Shown: positions 50,066 through 60,212 of the stretch, in pieces
Layout of the letters: each line of letters opens with the position of its first letter
How positions within the stretch are numbered: position 1 is the first letter of the stretch
DNA from: Adiantum capillus-veneris
Taxonomy: Eukaryota > Streptophyta > Polypodiopsida > Polypodiales > Pteridaceae
Assembly (NCBI GenBank): GCA_014529385.2
Contig: CM043945.1
Span: 140,904,241-140,968,240 of the forward strand
Direction of reading: 5' to 3'
DNA: 64,000 nucleotides
Notes under the pieces: generated by a model
Seen by the model: the letters and a program-made list of their open reading frames with translations, nothing else
What the model was told of the DNA's origin: nothing
Database searches by the model: none
Program-made: the position numbers and the translations under genes

Positions 50066-51321
50066 CAGCTCCAGGTGAGACACCTAGACCGGTGTACATA
50101 GCCACAGATTTGTCTCCAGGCGAGGAAGAGAGACTTTTGAGTCTTCTCAGAGAGTATAGGGATGTGTTTGCATGGTCTTATAAGGACTTAAAGGGAGTTG
50201 ACCCATCGATATGCCAACACACAATCCCACTGAAACAAGACGCAAAGCCTAGCAGACAGAGACCATACACATATAATGATACTTTTGCTAAGCGAATCAA
50301 AGAAGAGATAGATAAGCTAATGGAAGCTGAATTCATATACGAGATTGAACACACCGATTGGGTATCTCCGATTGTGGTAGTACCCAAGAAGAACGGAAAA
50401 CTCCGAGTGTGTGTCAACTTAAAGAAAGTGAATGCTGCAACAATCAGGGACAATTATCCCCTGCCGATAACTGATCATGTTCTAGAGCGTGTATCAGGGA
50501 AAACAGCATACTCCTTTCTTGATGGTTTTTCAGGATATAACCAGCTAGCCATAGCACTGGAAGATCAACATAAAACAGCTTTTGCAACGGAGTGGGGAAT
50601 TTATGCTTATCGGGTTATGCCTTTTGGTCTAACCAATGCTCCCGCAACCTTCCAGAGGCTGATGACGCATGCTTTCAAAGAATACTTAAGGTTGTTTCTA
50701 GAAATATACATGGATGACTTATGTGTACATTCTCTTCTGAGAGATGAGCATCTAGAACACCTAAGAAAAGTATTTGAGAAATGTAGGACATATCGCATTT
50801 GTCTCAATCCTGAGAAATGTGTGTTTATGGTCCGACAGGGCAGAATTCTGGGACATATTGTCTCACAAAACGGAATATCCACGGATTTAGAGAAGATAAA
50901 AGTTATAGTGGATATGCCTAGACCAACCAATGCGAAACAAGTACAGAGCTTTATGGGACATTGCGGATATTATAGACGATTCATTTACATGTACGCTATA
51001 ATAGGCCAACCACTTTACAGGCTAATAGTGAACTTTGAATGGACAGAGGAGTGTGAGGAATCGTTCAAGAAATTGAAAGAGGCACTCATTACTGCTCCAG
51101 TCTTGAAATCACCAGATTGGGAGAAGATATTCCATGTGCATATAGATGCTTCGGCATATGCAATAGGATGCATTCTGGCTCAGCCAGAAGAAGGAAACAT
51201 GGATTTTCCTATCTGTTACGCCAGTCGACAGCTCAACAATGCAGAGAAGAATTACACCACAACAGAGCGAGAGGGATTAGGAATGATATATGCTGTGAAA
51301 AATTTCGGCATTATCTTCTAG
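50035..51321 (+). pseudogene. Element B reverse transcriptase
   Basis: The open frame has the RT entry block LSPGEEERL, then YRDVFAWSYKDLKGVDP, DWVSPIVVVPKKNGK, YSFLDGFSGYNQ, MPFGLTNAPATFQRL and YMDD at about 50707. The thumb block MGHCGYYRRFI and the beginning of RNase H follow. The frame is lost at about 51310 by an indel and RNase H continues in another frame. All catalytic RT residues that I can identify are present. Confidence 0.9.
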
Positions 51322-52139
51322 CCAACAAGTTTGTGTTTTTTACGGATCACCAAGCCTTGCTCTACCTAGTGAATAAACCATGCAATACCGGGAGAATAGT
51401 GAGATGGTTCATTATCTTACTGGAATTCGACTTCACGGTAGTAGTAAAGAAAGGAAAAACACATCTTAGAGCTGATCATCTTTCGCGATTGACGAATGGA
51501 GAAGACCCTATAGGAGTAGATGACGACATGCCAGACGCGTACTTGTTCAACATAGAAATGATACCGAAGTGGTCTCAAAATGTCGTTAACCTATTAACCT
51601 ATGGAGGAGAGTTCGATAGAAGAGAATACAACCAGAAACATATTGCTATTCAGCAATCCAAGAATCTTCAATTGGTTGCAGGAAGGTTGTATCAATTGGG
51701 AAATGATCATGTTTTACGACTATGCATCAATCCTGAGGAATATAATATATATCTGCGCGAAGCACATGTTCAGGAATGTGCATTTCATTGTTCAAGAAGG
51801 AACACATATAGGAATTTGTTACAATTGGGAGTCTATTGGCCAGGAATGAAAGAAAGCGTACATGAATATGTCACTGTATGTATTGTATGTTCATCAAAAC
51901 CGCCAGCAGAGTATTCGACATTATATCAAATAATGATTGCTCCAGAATGGAGTCAGTATATTGTTGAATATCTCACAAATAGAACTTTCCCAGAAGGAAC
52001 GTCAAAAGCTCGTCAAAAATCTGTAGAGACAGAAGCTAGAGATTACACTTTCATAGGAGATCAACTCTATAAGAGAGGTAAAGACAACCAGCTTAGGATT
52101 TGTGCATTAGAGTCTGAGTATGTGATAATCCTGGAGTAA
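51300..52139 (+). pseudogene. Element B RNase H and first zinc-binding (H2C2-like) module
   Basis: RNase H is recognised by FFTDHQALLYLV and the ADHLSRL end (about 51335-51495). Then comes a complete zinc-binding module at about 51680-51895: LYQLGNDHVLRLC, REAH, a second His seven residues on, and CIVC. A linker with WSQYIVEYL and FPEGTSKARQK follows. A second copy of the module begins with LYKRGKDNQLRIC at about 52065. The TAA at 52137-52139 falls just before the AH of the second module; the frame continues unchanged beyond it. Confidence 0.85.
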
Positions 52140-54671
52140 GCTCATGGAGGAGTAGGTGGAGGCCATTTCTCAGGTGCAGCAAAACTTGTCTTAGCCGCAG
52201 GAATATGGTGGCCAACATTACATATGGATGCTGAGGAATACGTTAAACGGTGTGATGACTGTCAGCGGACCAAAGTACCACTTAAAAGAGATGATATGCC
52301 GCTTAGACCAATGATGGGGGCAAGAGCTTTTGCAAAATGGGGGATTGATTATGTCGGACCCATTTCACCTCCTGCATATAAGACTCATGCACAATACATC
52401 GTTGTGGCTACAGACTATCTAACAAAGTGGGTCGAAGCAAAGGCAACTCAAAAAGCAGATGCCAGGACCACGGCACAGTTTCTATATGAATACGTCTTTG
52501 TACGATATGGATTTCCAATAGAAATTGTGAGTGATCGAGGCACACATTTTATAAATAAAGTGATAAAGATCCTTCTAGATGAATTCATGGTAATCCATAG
52601 GAAATCAGCCCCGTATCATCCACAAGCAAACGGACAAGCTGAAGCAACAGACAAAACCATATGCACGGTCCTTACGAAGATTGTATCCGAGTCGAGAACT
52701 GACTGGGACCAGAAGTTGCATTCAACATTATGGGCATATAGGGTAGCATATAAAACATCAATAGGAACGACCCCATATAACATGGTTTTTGGGCTAAATG
52801 CTATCTTACCAATAGAATTCTTGATTTCAACCTTAAGGGTGGCTAAGGATCTAGAGTGGACAGGGCACGAGCTTTCTGATAGAATAGATGACCTGGAAAA
52901 GCTAGATGAGCTTCGCCTAAAAGCAGTAGCTTCTATCTACGCTCAAAAAAGGCGACAAAAGGAATTTTTTGATAAGCATGTGCGGACTAAAGAGTTTAAG
53001 GTTGGGGACTATGTCCTAGTTTACACTCTGAAACAGCATGCTAAGAAGCTTAAAAAGCGAGGGATGGGACCTCTGGTGATTAAAGATCTATCACCAAGTG
53101 GAGCCGTCAAGCTTGCTACATTAGACGGAGAAGAAATGCCCAATTGGATTAGTGGATGCAGAGTGAAAAAGTATCTTTTGCCGCTAACCCAAGACATGCT
53201 TCTCAAAATACATCAAGAAAAGCTGCGTGTCCAGAAAAAGAAAAAGATTGTGGAGGAAGCGCAAGCCGAGGCGAAGGAAAGAATGGAGAAAAGAAGACTA
53301 CTGCGTCAGAAACAGCGCAATGAAGGAGCAATACGAATAAACGCAGTCAGTATAACAGAAATGGATAATGACAAAGAAGAACCCATCATTGAATGCAAAG
53401 TAGGAACCAACCAAATCAAAGCCAGAGCACTATTGGATTCAGGAGCTCAAGCTAACCTACTTTCACTCAGTTTGTATAGACAATTGACAAATGACACTAA
53501 ACTACAAACTGCCAAGCAAGAGTTAAAGAGTTACTCTGAGAATTCAATCAAAACTGTCGGATGCACAGTTTTACATATACAGATTAACCAATATGTGTAT
53601 CCTCATATGTTTTACGTGGTTGAAGACCAAGCTACACAACATCCATTATTGCTAGGACAACCATGGCAGAAGCAATACAATGCAATGATTGACTGGAGTT
53701 CTAAATCAGTGCTTATCAAATACGAAGGTGAAAGTCAATCAGTTAAGTTCACCAAAGGAGCAGAGCCAACTCCAAAGGACGAATCCAAAGACAAAGGTAA
53801 ACAACAACCAGAGAAAAAGAAGAAGCAATGGCAACCAAAAGTTTCTATACAACCGGATTACTCTTCGACGAGGAACTCTCAACAGTGGATAAGGAAGACA
53901 AGCAATAATATAACAGCTCAACCTTGGGAAAAAACGGAGTCAAAGTTGGTATGGAGACCAAAAAAGGTTGTGCCAGAGAACACAAAGGTGGAAAACAGAG
54001 TCTTCAATACCAGACAACAGAGTGATTCCAGACAATCAAGGACAGTGAAACAGATCTGGATTCCAAAGAAGTTCATGACGGCACAAAGCTATAGCAAGCA
54101 AATTTGGATCCCAAAGATTTGTAAACAGGAACTCCCTTCAGTACAATCAACGGACACTCCTAGGTATTTCAAGTCGAGGAAATCAACACAAAGAACAAAG
54201 CAGGTTTGGGTCGCAAAGAGTTTGTGGCAAGCACAAGTGAAGCAGAAGCAGATTTGGATTATGAAAAAGAACAACAAGGTAAAGATGAATCCATCTACTG
54301 ATCTACTACCGAAGTATCACCAACCCAAAACCCGACCACCAATCCTTCAATCGAACAAAGAGCAGCTTTATTGGAAAGATTGTTGTATCATCGCTCTGCA
54401 ATTGCATTGGGAACTTATGACCAAAACAACTACAATGCTTCGCCCACAGACACTTCATAGTTGTCCGGGAGGACTCAGACTAGGAGGGGGGGAGGTATAC
54501 AGGTATACAGGAGTTACAAAGCAGCTACAAGCGCAAAAAACAAAGAAAAACAAAAATTATATTACAAGGGCAGTGTCTTACATGATTTTGCAATTTTTAT
54601 GTTTGATTGCGGATATTGATAATATTTATGCCCTTATATACCTTGTTTTGCAACAAGAAGAGATCAAATGA
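52140..54671 (+). pseudogene. Element B integrase fused to a second retropepsin-like domain
   Basis: It continues the preceding frame. The second zinc module has AHGGVGGGHFS and CDDCQ. Numbering from 52224, the core has WGIDYVGP (D42), SDRGTHF (D104) and NGQAEA (E140), an intact DD-35-E. The C-terminal domain carries KVGDYVLVYTLK, and a basic coiled stretch follows (about residues 330-370). Then, without a break, comes a second aspartic-protease-like domain: ALLDSGAQANLLS at about 405 and HPLLLGQPWQKQYNAMIDW about 70 residues later. After it is a Lys/Gln-rich tail with W-centred motifs (QWIRK, LVWRPKK, two KQIWIPK, KQVWVAK, KQIWIMK). The C-terminal 60 residues look like read-through of non-coding DNA. 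No chromodomain. Confidence 0.85.
54481..54495 (+). other. Internal polypurine run after pol of element B
   Basis: AGGAGGGGGGGAGG-type purine run followed by 'tatacaggtatacagg'. It resembles a 3' polypurine tract but lies more than 5 kb before the expected 3' end. It could be an internal plus-strand primer or a relic of an older element end before ORF2 was gained. Confidence 0.4.
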
Positions 54672-56105
54672 TGAATTTGGGTCTCTAGATGTGTAAATAT
54701 CACTAAATAGGAGTGTTTTTGGAGCTAAAAAGCAAAAAAAAGTGGTAATCCAAGTCCAGAAATCACAAATAAGTGTATATTCATATACGCAGGGTTACCA
54801 GCTATTTATCGTGTATGTTTGGAATTTTTTGGCTTCAATTTGCTATTTTCCTTTATTTTTTATGATTTTCTTAATAAAAGTAAAAGAAAAATAAAAAATC
54901 AGGTGAAATGAGATCGAAAAAAAAGAAAAGAATAGACGGTGATGGTCCTAATGACAAGGGCAACCCATGGTAAAAATTGGGTACAATTCTGGAAAAGTTG
55001 CGGAAAGCCTGAAATGACAGAATTTTGGCAAAGTGGACAGATTTCTCAGAAACAGGTCAAACGGAGTTCAAATTGAGAAATTTCAAATCCTAAAGTGCAT
55101 TTCACGACGAGATAGGAGCACATGTCAAATTTGGTAACAAGTGATCCGGGAAGTCCGAAGTTAAGTATTTTTCACATCACTTTCAAGCTCATTTCCACTA
55201 TTACCTTCTTGGAGAGAGCAAAGAGCACACAGGAGCATCCGACCTTCTACCGCCTTCTACGACTGCTACGAGAGCTCAGAGGACACCAGACATGAGAGGT
55301 AGACTCGTTGCCATAAGCTTTTGATGCTTATAGTTAACTTTTGTCGCGAAAACTGACCAAAACCAAGAAACAAGAGCAGACGGGGAATGGGGAAGAACGC
55401 TAGGTAGTGGCACAACCGCCTAACCAAACCTTGCAAGAACTTAGAGGTGGGTTACCCTAGTATAGAAGATGGGTTTCTAACACTCAAAGCTCCAGAAAGA
55501 ACGACTTGAAAAACCCTAGGTCAACAGAGGCTGCAAGAGGCAAACAGAAAAAAGTTGTCGAAACGACACAAAACTTCTCAGGAAGCTTAACAACATCGAG
55601 GGCAATGCAACCATGGAGTATCTCCGGGTTTGGATCACCAAAAGTAGGTCGGAACAACCGATTCGGTTGCGGACACACAAAGCGTCGTTTTGGCATAACA
55701 GCTAAAATTGACGACCAAATGACATGAAACTTCACAAGTAGCTTCAAATATACATGGATGACTTATGTTTGCAAGCAAAACCCAAAAGAAAGCTGATTCA
55801 CTTACCGATGGTGAAAAAGACGCTTTCGGGCAACCAAATGGAGAAAGATGGAGAACGGGGAGCCAAAGTCAAATTCAACCAAATAGGTGGCTTCACAACA
55901 TATCCAATGAGCTGGAAATTCAACTCTCGAGAAGAAAAGTTGAAGAAATTCAACTCCAAGGCAAAAAGACGACTTCGGAGACTGAAATGCCTATAAGGGG
56001 GCTTTTTAGCTAAACTGATGACTTTTTAAGTTGAAAACTAGTTAGCAGGGCTTAGGGCACTAGCACAAAGCATTCTTTGCACAAAAAGACCATCATTTCA
56101 AGAAA
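54672..56105 (+). other. Non-coding region between pol and the second palindrome array
   Basis: No recognised domain. Its phrases ('ctcaaacggagttcaaa', 'tttggatca') resemble those of the 5' leader, so part of it is probably duplicated leader DNA. Two overlapping small frames at 55506-56013 have no recognisable content. A 23-nt stretch at 55746-55768 is identical to the RT active-site region (50702-50724). Confidence 0.5.
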
Positions 56106-57115
56106 AGACATCATACGCGTATGATGTCTCACAGCATGATTTTCACATCCTTTTCAACAATTGAGTGCATAACCTTATTCCACATGTTAATCACATCCTA
56201 TGAACCAAGTATCATGAGAATTGGAGTTAGAAAACCCAAGGAAAACCAAAAAGACGCAAAGTAGGCCATAAAATTGATTTTTGGTCCTAATTTTGTCAAA
56301 ATAACTCCAAACTCATTGTAACTTTGTAGGATTGTTGATTAACACATCTATAAGCTATCTGGAACCAAAAAGCACCATTTTGACACAAAAGACATCATAC
56401 ACGTATGATGTCTATTTGCACTTACAGAGCCAAAACTGCTCATTTGTCATCATACATCCATTAAATATATCTAATACATGCTACATATGAAGTTTGGAAC
56501 CATTTGGTCAAGTGGATCACCCCATTAGCCCAATTGAGGGAAAATCCTTCATCCAAAGCCTATTTTAGCCCAAATTCAACATACTCAAGTCCAAACCAAG
56601 ATTTGAATAGGGACAGTCCTTCACTAGTACATGGGGAGTCCACAGAACCAATCCCATGAAAAATTGATGATAAAGACATCATACGCGTATGATGTCTCCA
56701 GAGCCATTTTTAGCCCAAAAACTATCCAAAATTCATAAATCCAATGAATAAGCCTATCTAAAGCCATATCCAAGCTTATAGAGAAATTTGGTCCAAAAAT
56801 ACACTAAAAGACATCATACGCGTATGATGTCTCACTATGTGATTTTGGCACCTCAGGGCTTCAACCACCAAACAGAAGTGATCTACATGCCATTTGAAGG
56901 TGAACCACCAAGTTTTATCCAATTTGGATCATAAAATCCAATTCCCTTTCAAAATTTTGCCAAGAGCCTGATCTGGACTAAACTGGCCAAAACTTGACCA
57001 AATGGGATCCAAACTCAAATCCAAGCATATGATACTCATGTATACACTATCAGCTACAAGCACAACCAATATGAAGTCATTTTGACACAAAAGACATCAT
57101 ATGCGTATGATGTCT
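56106..57115 (+). repeat. Second palindrome array of element B, upstream of ORF2 (5 copies)
   Basis: The same 24-bp palindrome as in the 5' leader starts at 56106, 56390, 56674, 56809 and 57092. Spacings are 284, 284, 135 and 283. Three copies are perfect; 56390 and 57092 each have one CpG transition in the central CGCG. Flanking DNA repeats with it: most units have 'tttgg' then 'tcaa/tcac' about 100 bp downstream. The last three spacings mirror the 5' array (288, 125, 282). Confidence 0.95.
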
Positions 57116-57251
57116 CCAGCATGATTTTGAGCCCAGTTTGCATATTTTTTCACCTACCCTGCATCCTTAGGCCCTAAATAGCTCATGTTTCAATTTTCAA
57201 GTCATTTGAATAGTTAAAAGCTTCATTTGGGCTTTCAGTACTAAAAAGACG

Positions 57252-57276
57252 CTAACTTCTGAAATTGGAGTTACAG
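57252..57276 (+). promoter_or_regulatory. Candidate branch point and 3' splice site before ORF2
   Basis: CTAAC (57252-57256) fits the plant branch-point consensus, and TTACAG ends at 57276, 5 nt before the ORF2 ATG at 57282. Together with the donor at 43498 this would give a spliced ORF2 mRNA. It is inferred from position only. Confidence 0.4.
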
Positions 57277-57281
57277 GATCC

Positions 57282-60212
57282 ATGGATTCCGCCTAGTCAT
57301 CAGCAACAAAGAGAAAAAGACCGACAATCAAAGATGCTCTTGCAGAAGTGGAACCCTTTGACATTCCAGCAGAAACCCTCAAGCCAACCAAAACTTGGGT
57401 GGAGGAAGCAGTACTGGAACAAGAGGGAATAAAGATCTACCAGGGGACTTTCAGAGATCCTCAAGGGCAAGCGGTGGATATACCGATGATCCCACAAGAA
57501 TTGGTGGATTATAGCAGGTCAAAGAACATCAGTAGGTACCTGGAAAGGGCATACTTGCACAGATTCTTCACCTCGAGACCATCAGGTGTAGATACAAGAA
57601 GAGTGTATGAGTTGGCAACCTCCATTCAGAAGGATGGGAAAGACACATTGACAGCAATAGATGGAGAGAAAGTAGAGGTACAGATCACTCCACAGCTCAT
57701 TGCAGATGCATTGAAGCTGAACAACAAAGGGAGCTCTGTCAGGGAAAGAAGGGAGGCTATAGAGGTTTATGGGTCCAAGAAACAGAATGCAACTTATGGA
57801 GATATGGCAGACCAAAGAGCGGCAACCCTTTGCCGACTGTACAACCAATTTCTCCATATTTGCAGTAAAAGACCGCAAAAGTATACGACACCGCCCCATG
57901 CCATTGCAACTACCATCACATGGGCATTGAAGAGCAATATGCCAAAAGAGGTGAATTACGCTCAACACATCCACGAGCAAGTAATTGCCATGCACAACGA
58001 GAAGCCAAAGTATATAGGAGGAGCTGAAGTTCTGACAAGAATAGCTTATGAAGCTATTGGAGCCAGAGATCAATGGCCAAAGGTTCCCTCCCAGAATGAG
58101 TGGCTTAGAGAAGCCGATGAGGAGGAAGAACAGCCTGAAGTATCCAAGAGGGCGTCCACAAGAGCACGCAGGAAACTAGAAATAGTTTCAGAACCTAAAG
58201 AGAATGTGGATGAGCCGATTATGAAGAAAGCAAAGAAGAAGGTTGCTCCCAAGCAAACCAAAAGTCAGAAAGCGGCAAGAATGGAAAGACTGGTGGAGCA
58301 GTTTAGAGCGGAAAGAGCTCTAAAGGGGGACTTTGAAGAAAAGTGGGTTCCAGACCCCACTAAAGTCGGAACTAGCTCAGCCAGGCCACATGTTGATCAA
58401 TATGATCAATATATTAGAGCTTATGAGGAGTCAGAGGCTATACTGGAGCAGCAACCTGTCGAGCCATACACTGAAGAGGAAGTACAGCTTTTAAAAGCTG
58501 AGCTGAAAAAGGACGACAAGGGGAAGAAGAAAGTAGATGAGTCTACTGAACCTCAAGAGAAAGACGTGCAAGCAATCAAAGGGAAATCCAAGATGACTGA
58601 GGACAATCATCCCTCCTTTACTGATGTACCCAGCCCGAAGAAGACGGAAATCATTGTGGAAGAGACCACAGTAGAGATGGACACGGCTGGTATGGAAAAG
58701 CCGGAGGCCGGGACCAAGGAAAAGGAGATAGATCCAATTCAGCAAAAGAAAAACGATTATGAGGATCTGGTAGCGATAGGGTACACTGAAGAAGAGGCCC
58801 TTGAGGCGGTTTATGGGATCACCCTACAAAAACGAGATGATCGGAGAGGGACAGAGGAAAATACAAAGAGTACAAAAGAAAGTGATGAAAAACTGGACGA
58901 GCAGAACGTACTAGAAGAGTCGAAGCCAGTGGAGGTGGTGGCCAAAAAAGCTTTAGAGTTGACAGATGAAGATGAAAAAGACATGCACATGGTGCATGAA
59001 CTGCTCAACAAGATCAAAGAAAGATCCAAGGCAAAGGTAGTGGAGATTGAGACAGCCAAACAAAGGGAAGCCGAGTTGCAGAGGAAATTAGAGGATGCTA
59101 TGACTGAATCTGAAAGTCATAAAGCATCACTCTACGATGCGGAAAACGAGAGAGATGGCTTGATACTCCAGCTAGCCGAGGCTTCAAGAGAAGTAACAAG
59201 TGCACAGGAAGCAAGGGAGCGGATGGAAGACGACTTGGAGGCTCCTAAAGATGAGCTCATTGAGCTAAGGGAAAGAGTCGAGCTCCAAGAAAGAACAATC
59301 ACTAGACTCAGGACTACCCCTAGAGCTAGCAGAGCAGGAACCGAACAAGAGGGAGCTCTTGTACCAGCTCTGGAAGACCAGGTCCGAAGCTTACAAAGAG
59401 AGCTAAGATTAGAGCAAGTGCAAAGGTTGCACATTGCGGAGGGATCATTGGCAGCAGAGGAGAGGCTCACTTTAGAAAATCAAACACTAAGAACAGAGAA
59501 TGAGACCCTCCACAAACAGCTCCAAGATCTACAAGAGCAACAAAGAAGAGAGACAGAGACACCACAAGAAGAATCAGGTGGAGCAGCCATAGAGCTACCA
59601 GAAACTGGAGAGGAAACCACAATTGAAGATCCAGCCCCAGTTCACGAGGTGACCTCAACTTCAGGAATCTTTGAAGAAGAAGAACAAAGGCTCCATGACC
59701 AAATAGAAAAGTCAACAGAGGAGAGTGCCAAGGCGGAAATGGAATGGGAGAGGAGACTCCTAATTTCCATTAGACTTCAGGGATTAGACACAAAAGTGCT
59801 CCATGAAGAGTGGATGCAACCCAGCCTGCCTTTCCCTTTGATGAAGTTTGAAGTGATAAAAACGAAAAAGAGAATAGAGGAGGAGCAGTATGTCGCTCTT
59901 TACGAAGGCGACATCACAAAAGAGGAACAATCAAAGAAGATTGTAGATTCGCAGCCTAGATGGAGGAAAGGTTGGCTGAACAAATACCCAACCTACCTCA
60001 TCTACTTGGTAGAGGCACCAAAGGAGATTCGGGAGGATGCAACCTTCTGCCCGGTGCCAAGAGTCAGAAGCTAGAAAGAGCATGGCAGGATTGCAAAAAA
60101 GAAGCCAAATTGGCTTAATTACCCAAGGATGCCAGGACCAAAGGCAGGAGAGAGAATAGGTAAAGCCTACATGGTGAAAACCCTAACGGGAACCATCAAG
60201 CTCTTTACTGGT
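57282..60212 (+). pseudogene. Element B accessory ORF2 (large coiled-coil protein), two in-frame stops
   Basis: The natural start is ATG 57282. A TAG at codon 5 (57294-57296) closes it, and the frame is then open to a second TAG at 60072-60074. It continues in the same frame to the VKTLTG motif near 60170-60190, where comparison with element D shows more protein should follow; B breaks off at about 60207. Features: a basic NLS-like KRKRP at codons 12-16; an N-terminal folded domain (about 57450-58080) with DTRRVYELATSIQKDG, QLIADALKL and PPHAIATTI, whose pattern recalls the 'putative plant transposon protein' domains of plant retroelement accessory ORFs (from memory, untested); a second basic cluster (KKAKKKVAPK); a short UBA-like YEDLVAIGYTEEEALEAVYG; two long coiled coils (about 58960-59320 and 59350-59560); and a conserved C-terminal block (YLIYLVEAPKEIREDATFC). 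Function unknown. Confidence 0.75.

Larger units (their letters stand above)
42520..60207 (+). mobile_element. Element B: giant Athila-like gypsy element with extra protease and ORF2
   Basis: The order is 5' LTR, tRNA-Asp type PBS, leader with a palindrome array, gag, two zinc knuckles, protease, RT, RNase H, two zinc-binding modules, integrase, second retropepsin-like domain, Trp-motif tail, non-coding region with a second palindrome array, and ORF2. The frame has few lesions, so it is fairly young. No 3' LTR was found to 64 kb. ORF2 is cut at about 60207, shown by comparison with element D. The left limit is approximate. Confidence 0.8.

Noticed and set aside
55506..56013. Two overlapping basic small ORFs between pol and ORF2
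   Set aside because: No domain, no homolog in the window, and the DNA resembles leader repeat; coding is unlikely.
43973..57115. Regularly spaced palindromic repeats resembling a CRISPR array
   Set aside because: Spacing is 125-288 bp, the DNA between copies is itself diverged repeat sequence, there are no cas genes, and the context is a plant retrotransposon.
57582..58073. 163-codon minus-strand frame inside ORF2
   Set aside because: Shadow of ORF2; the plus-strand reading is supported by the homologous copy in element D.
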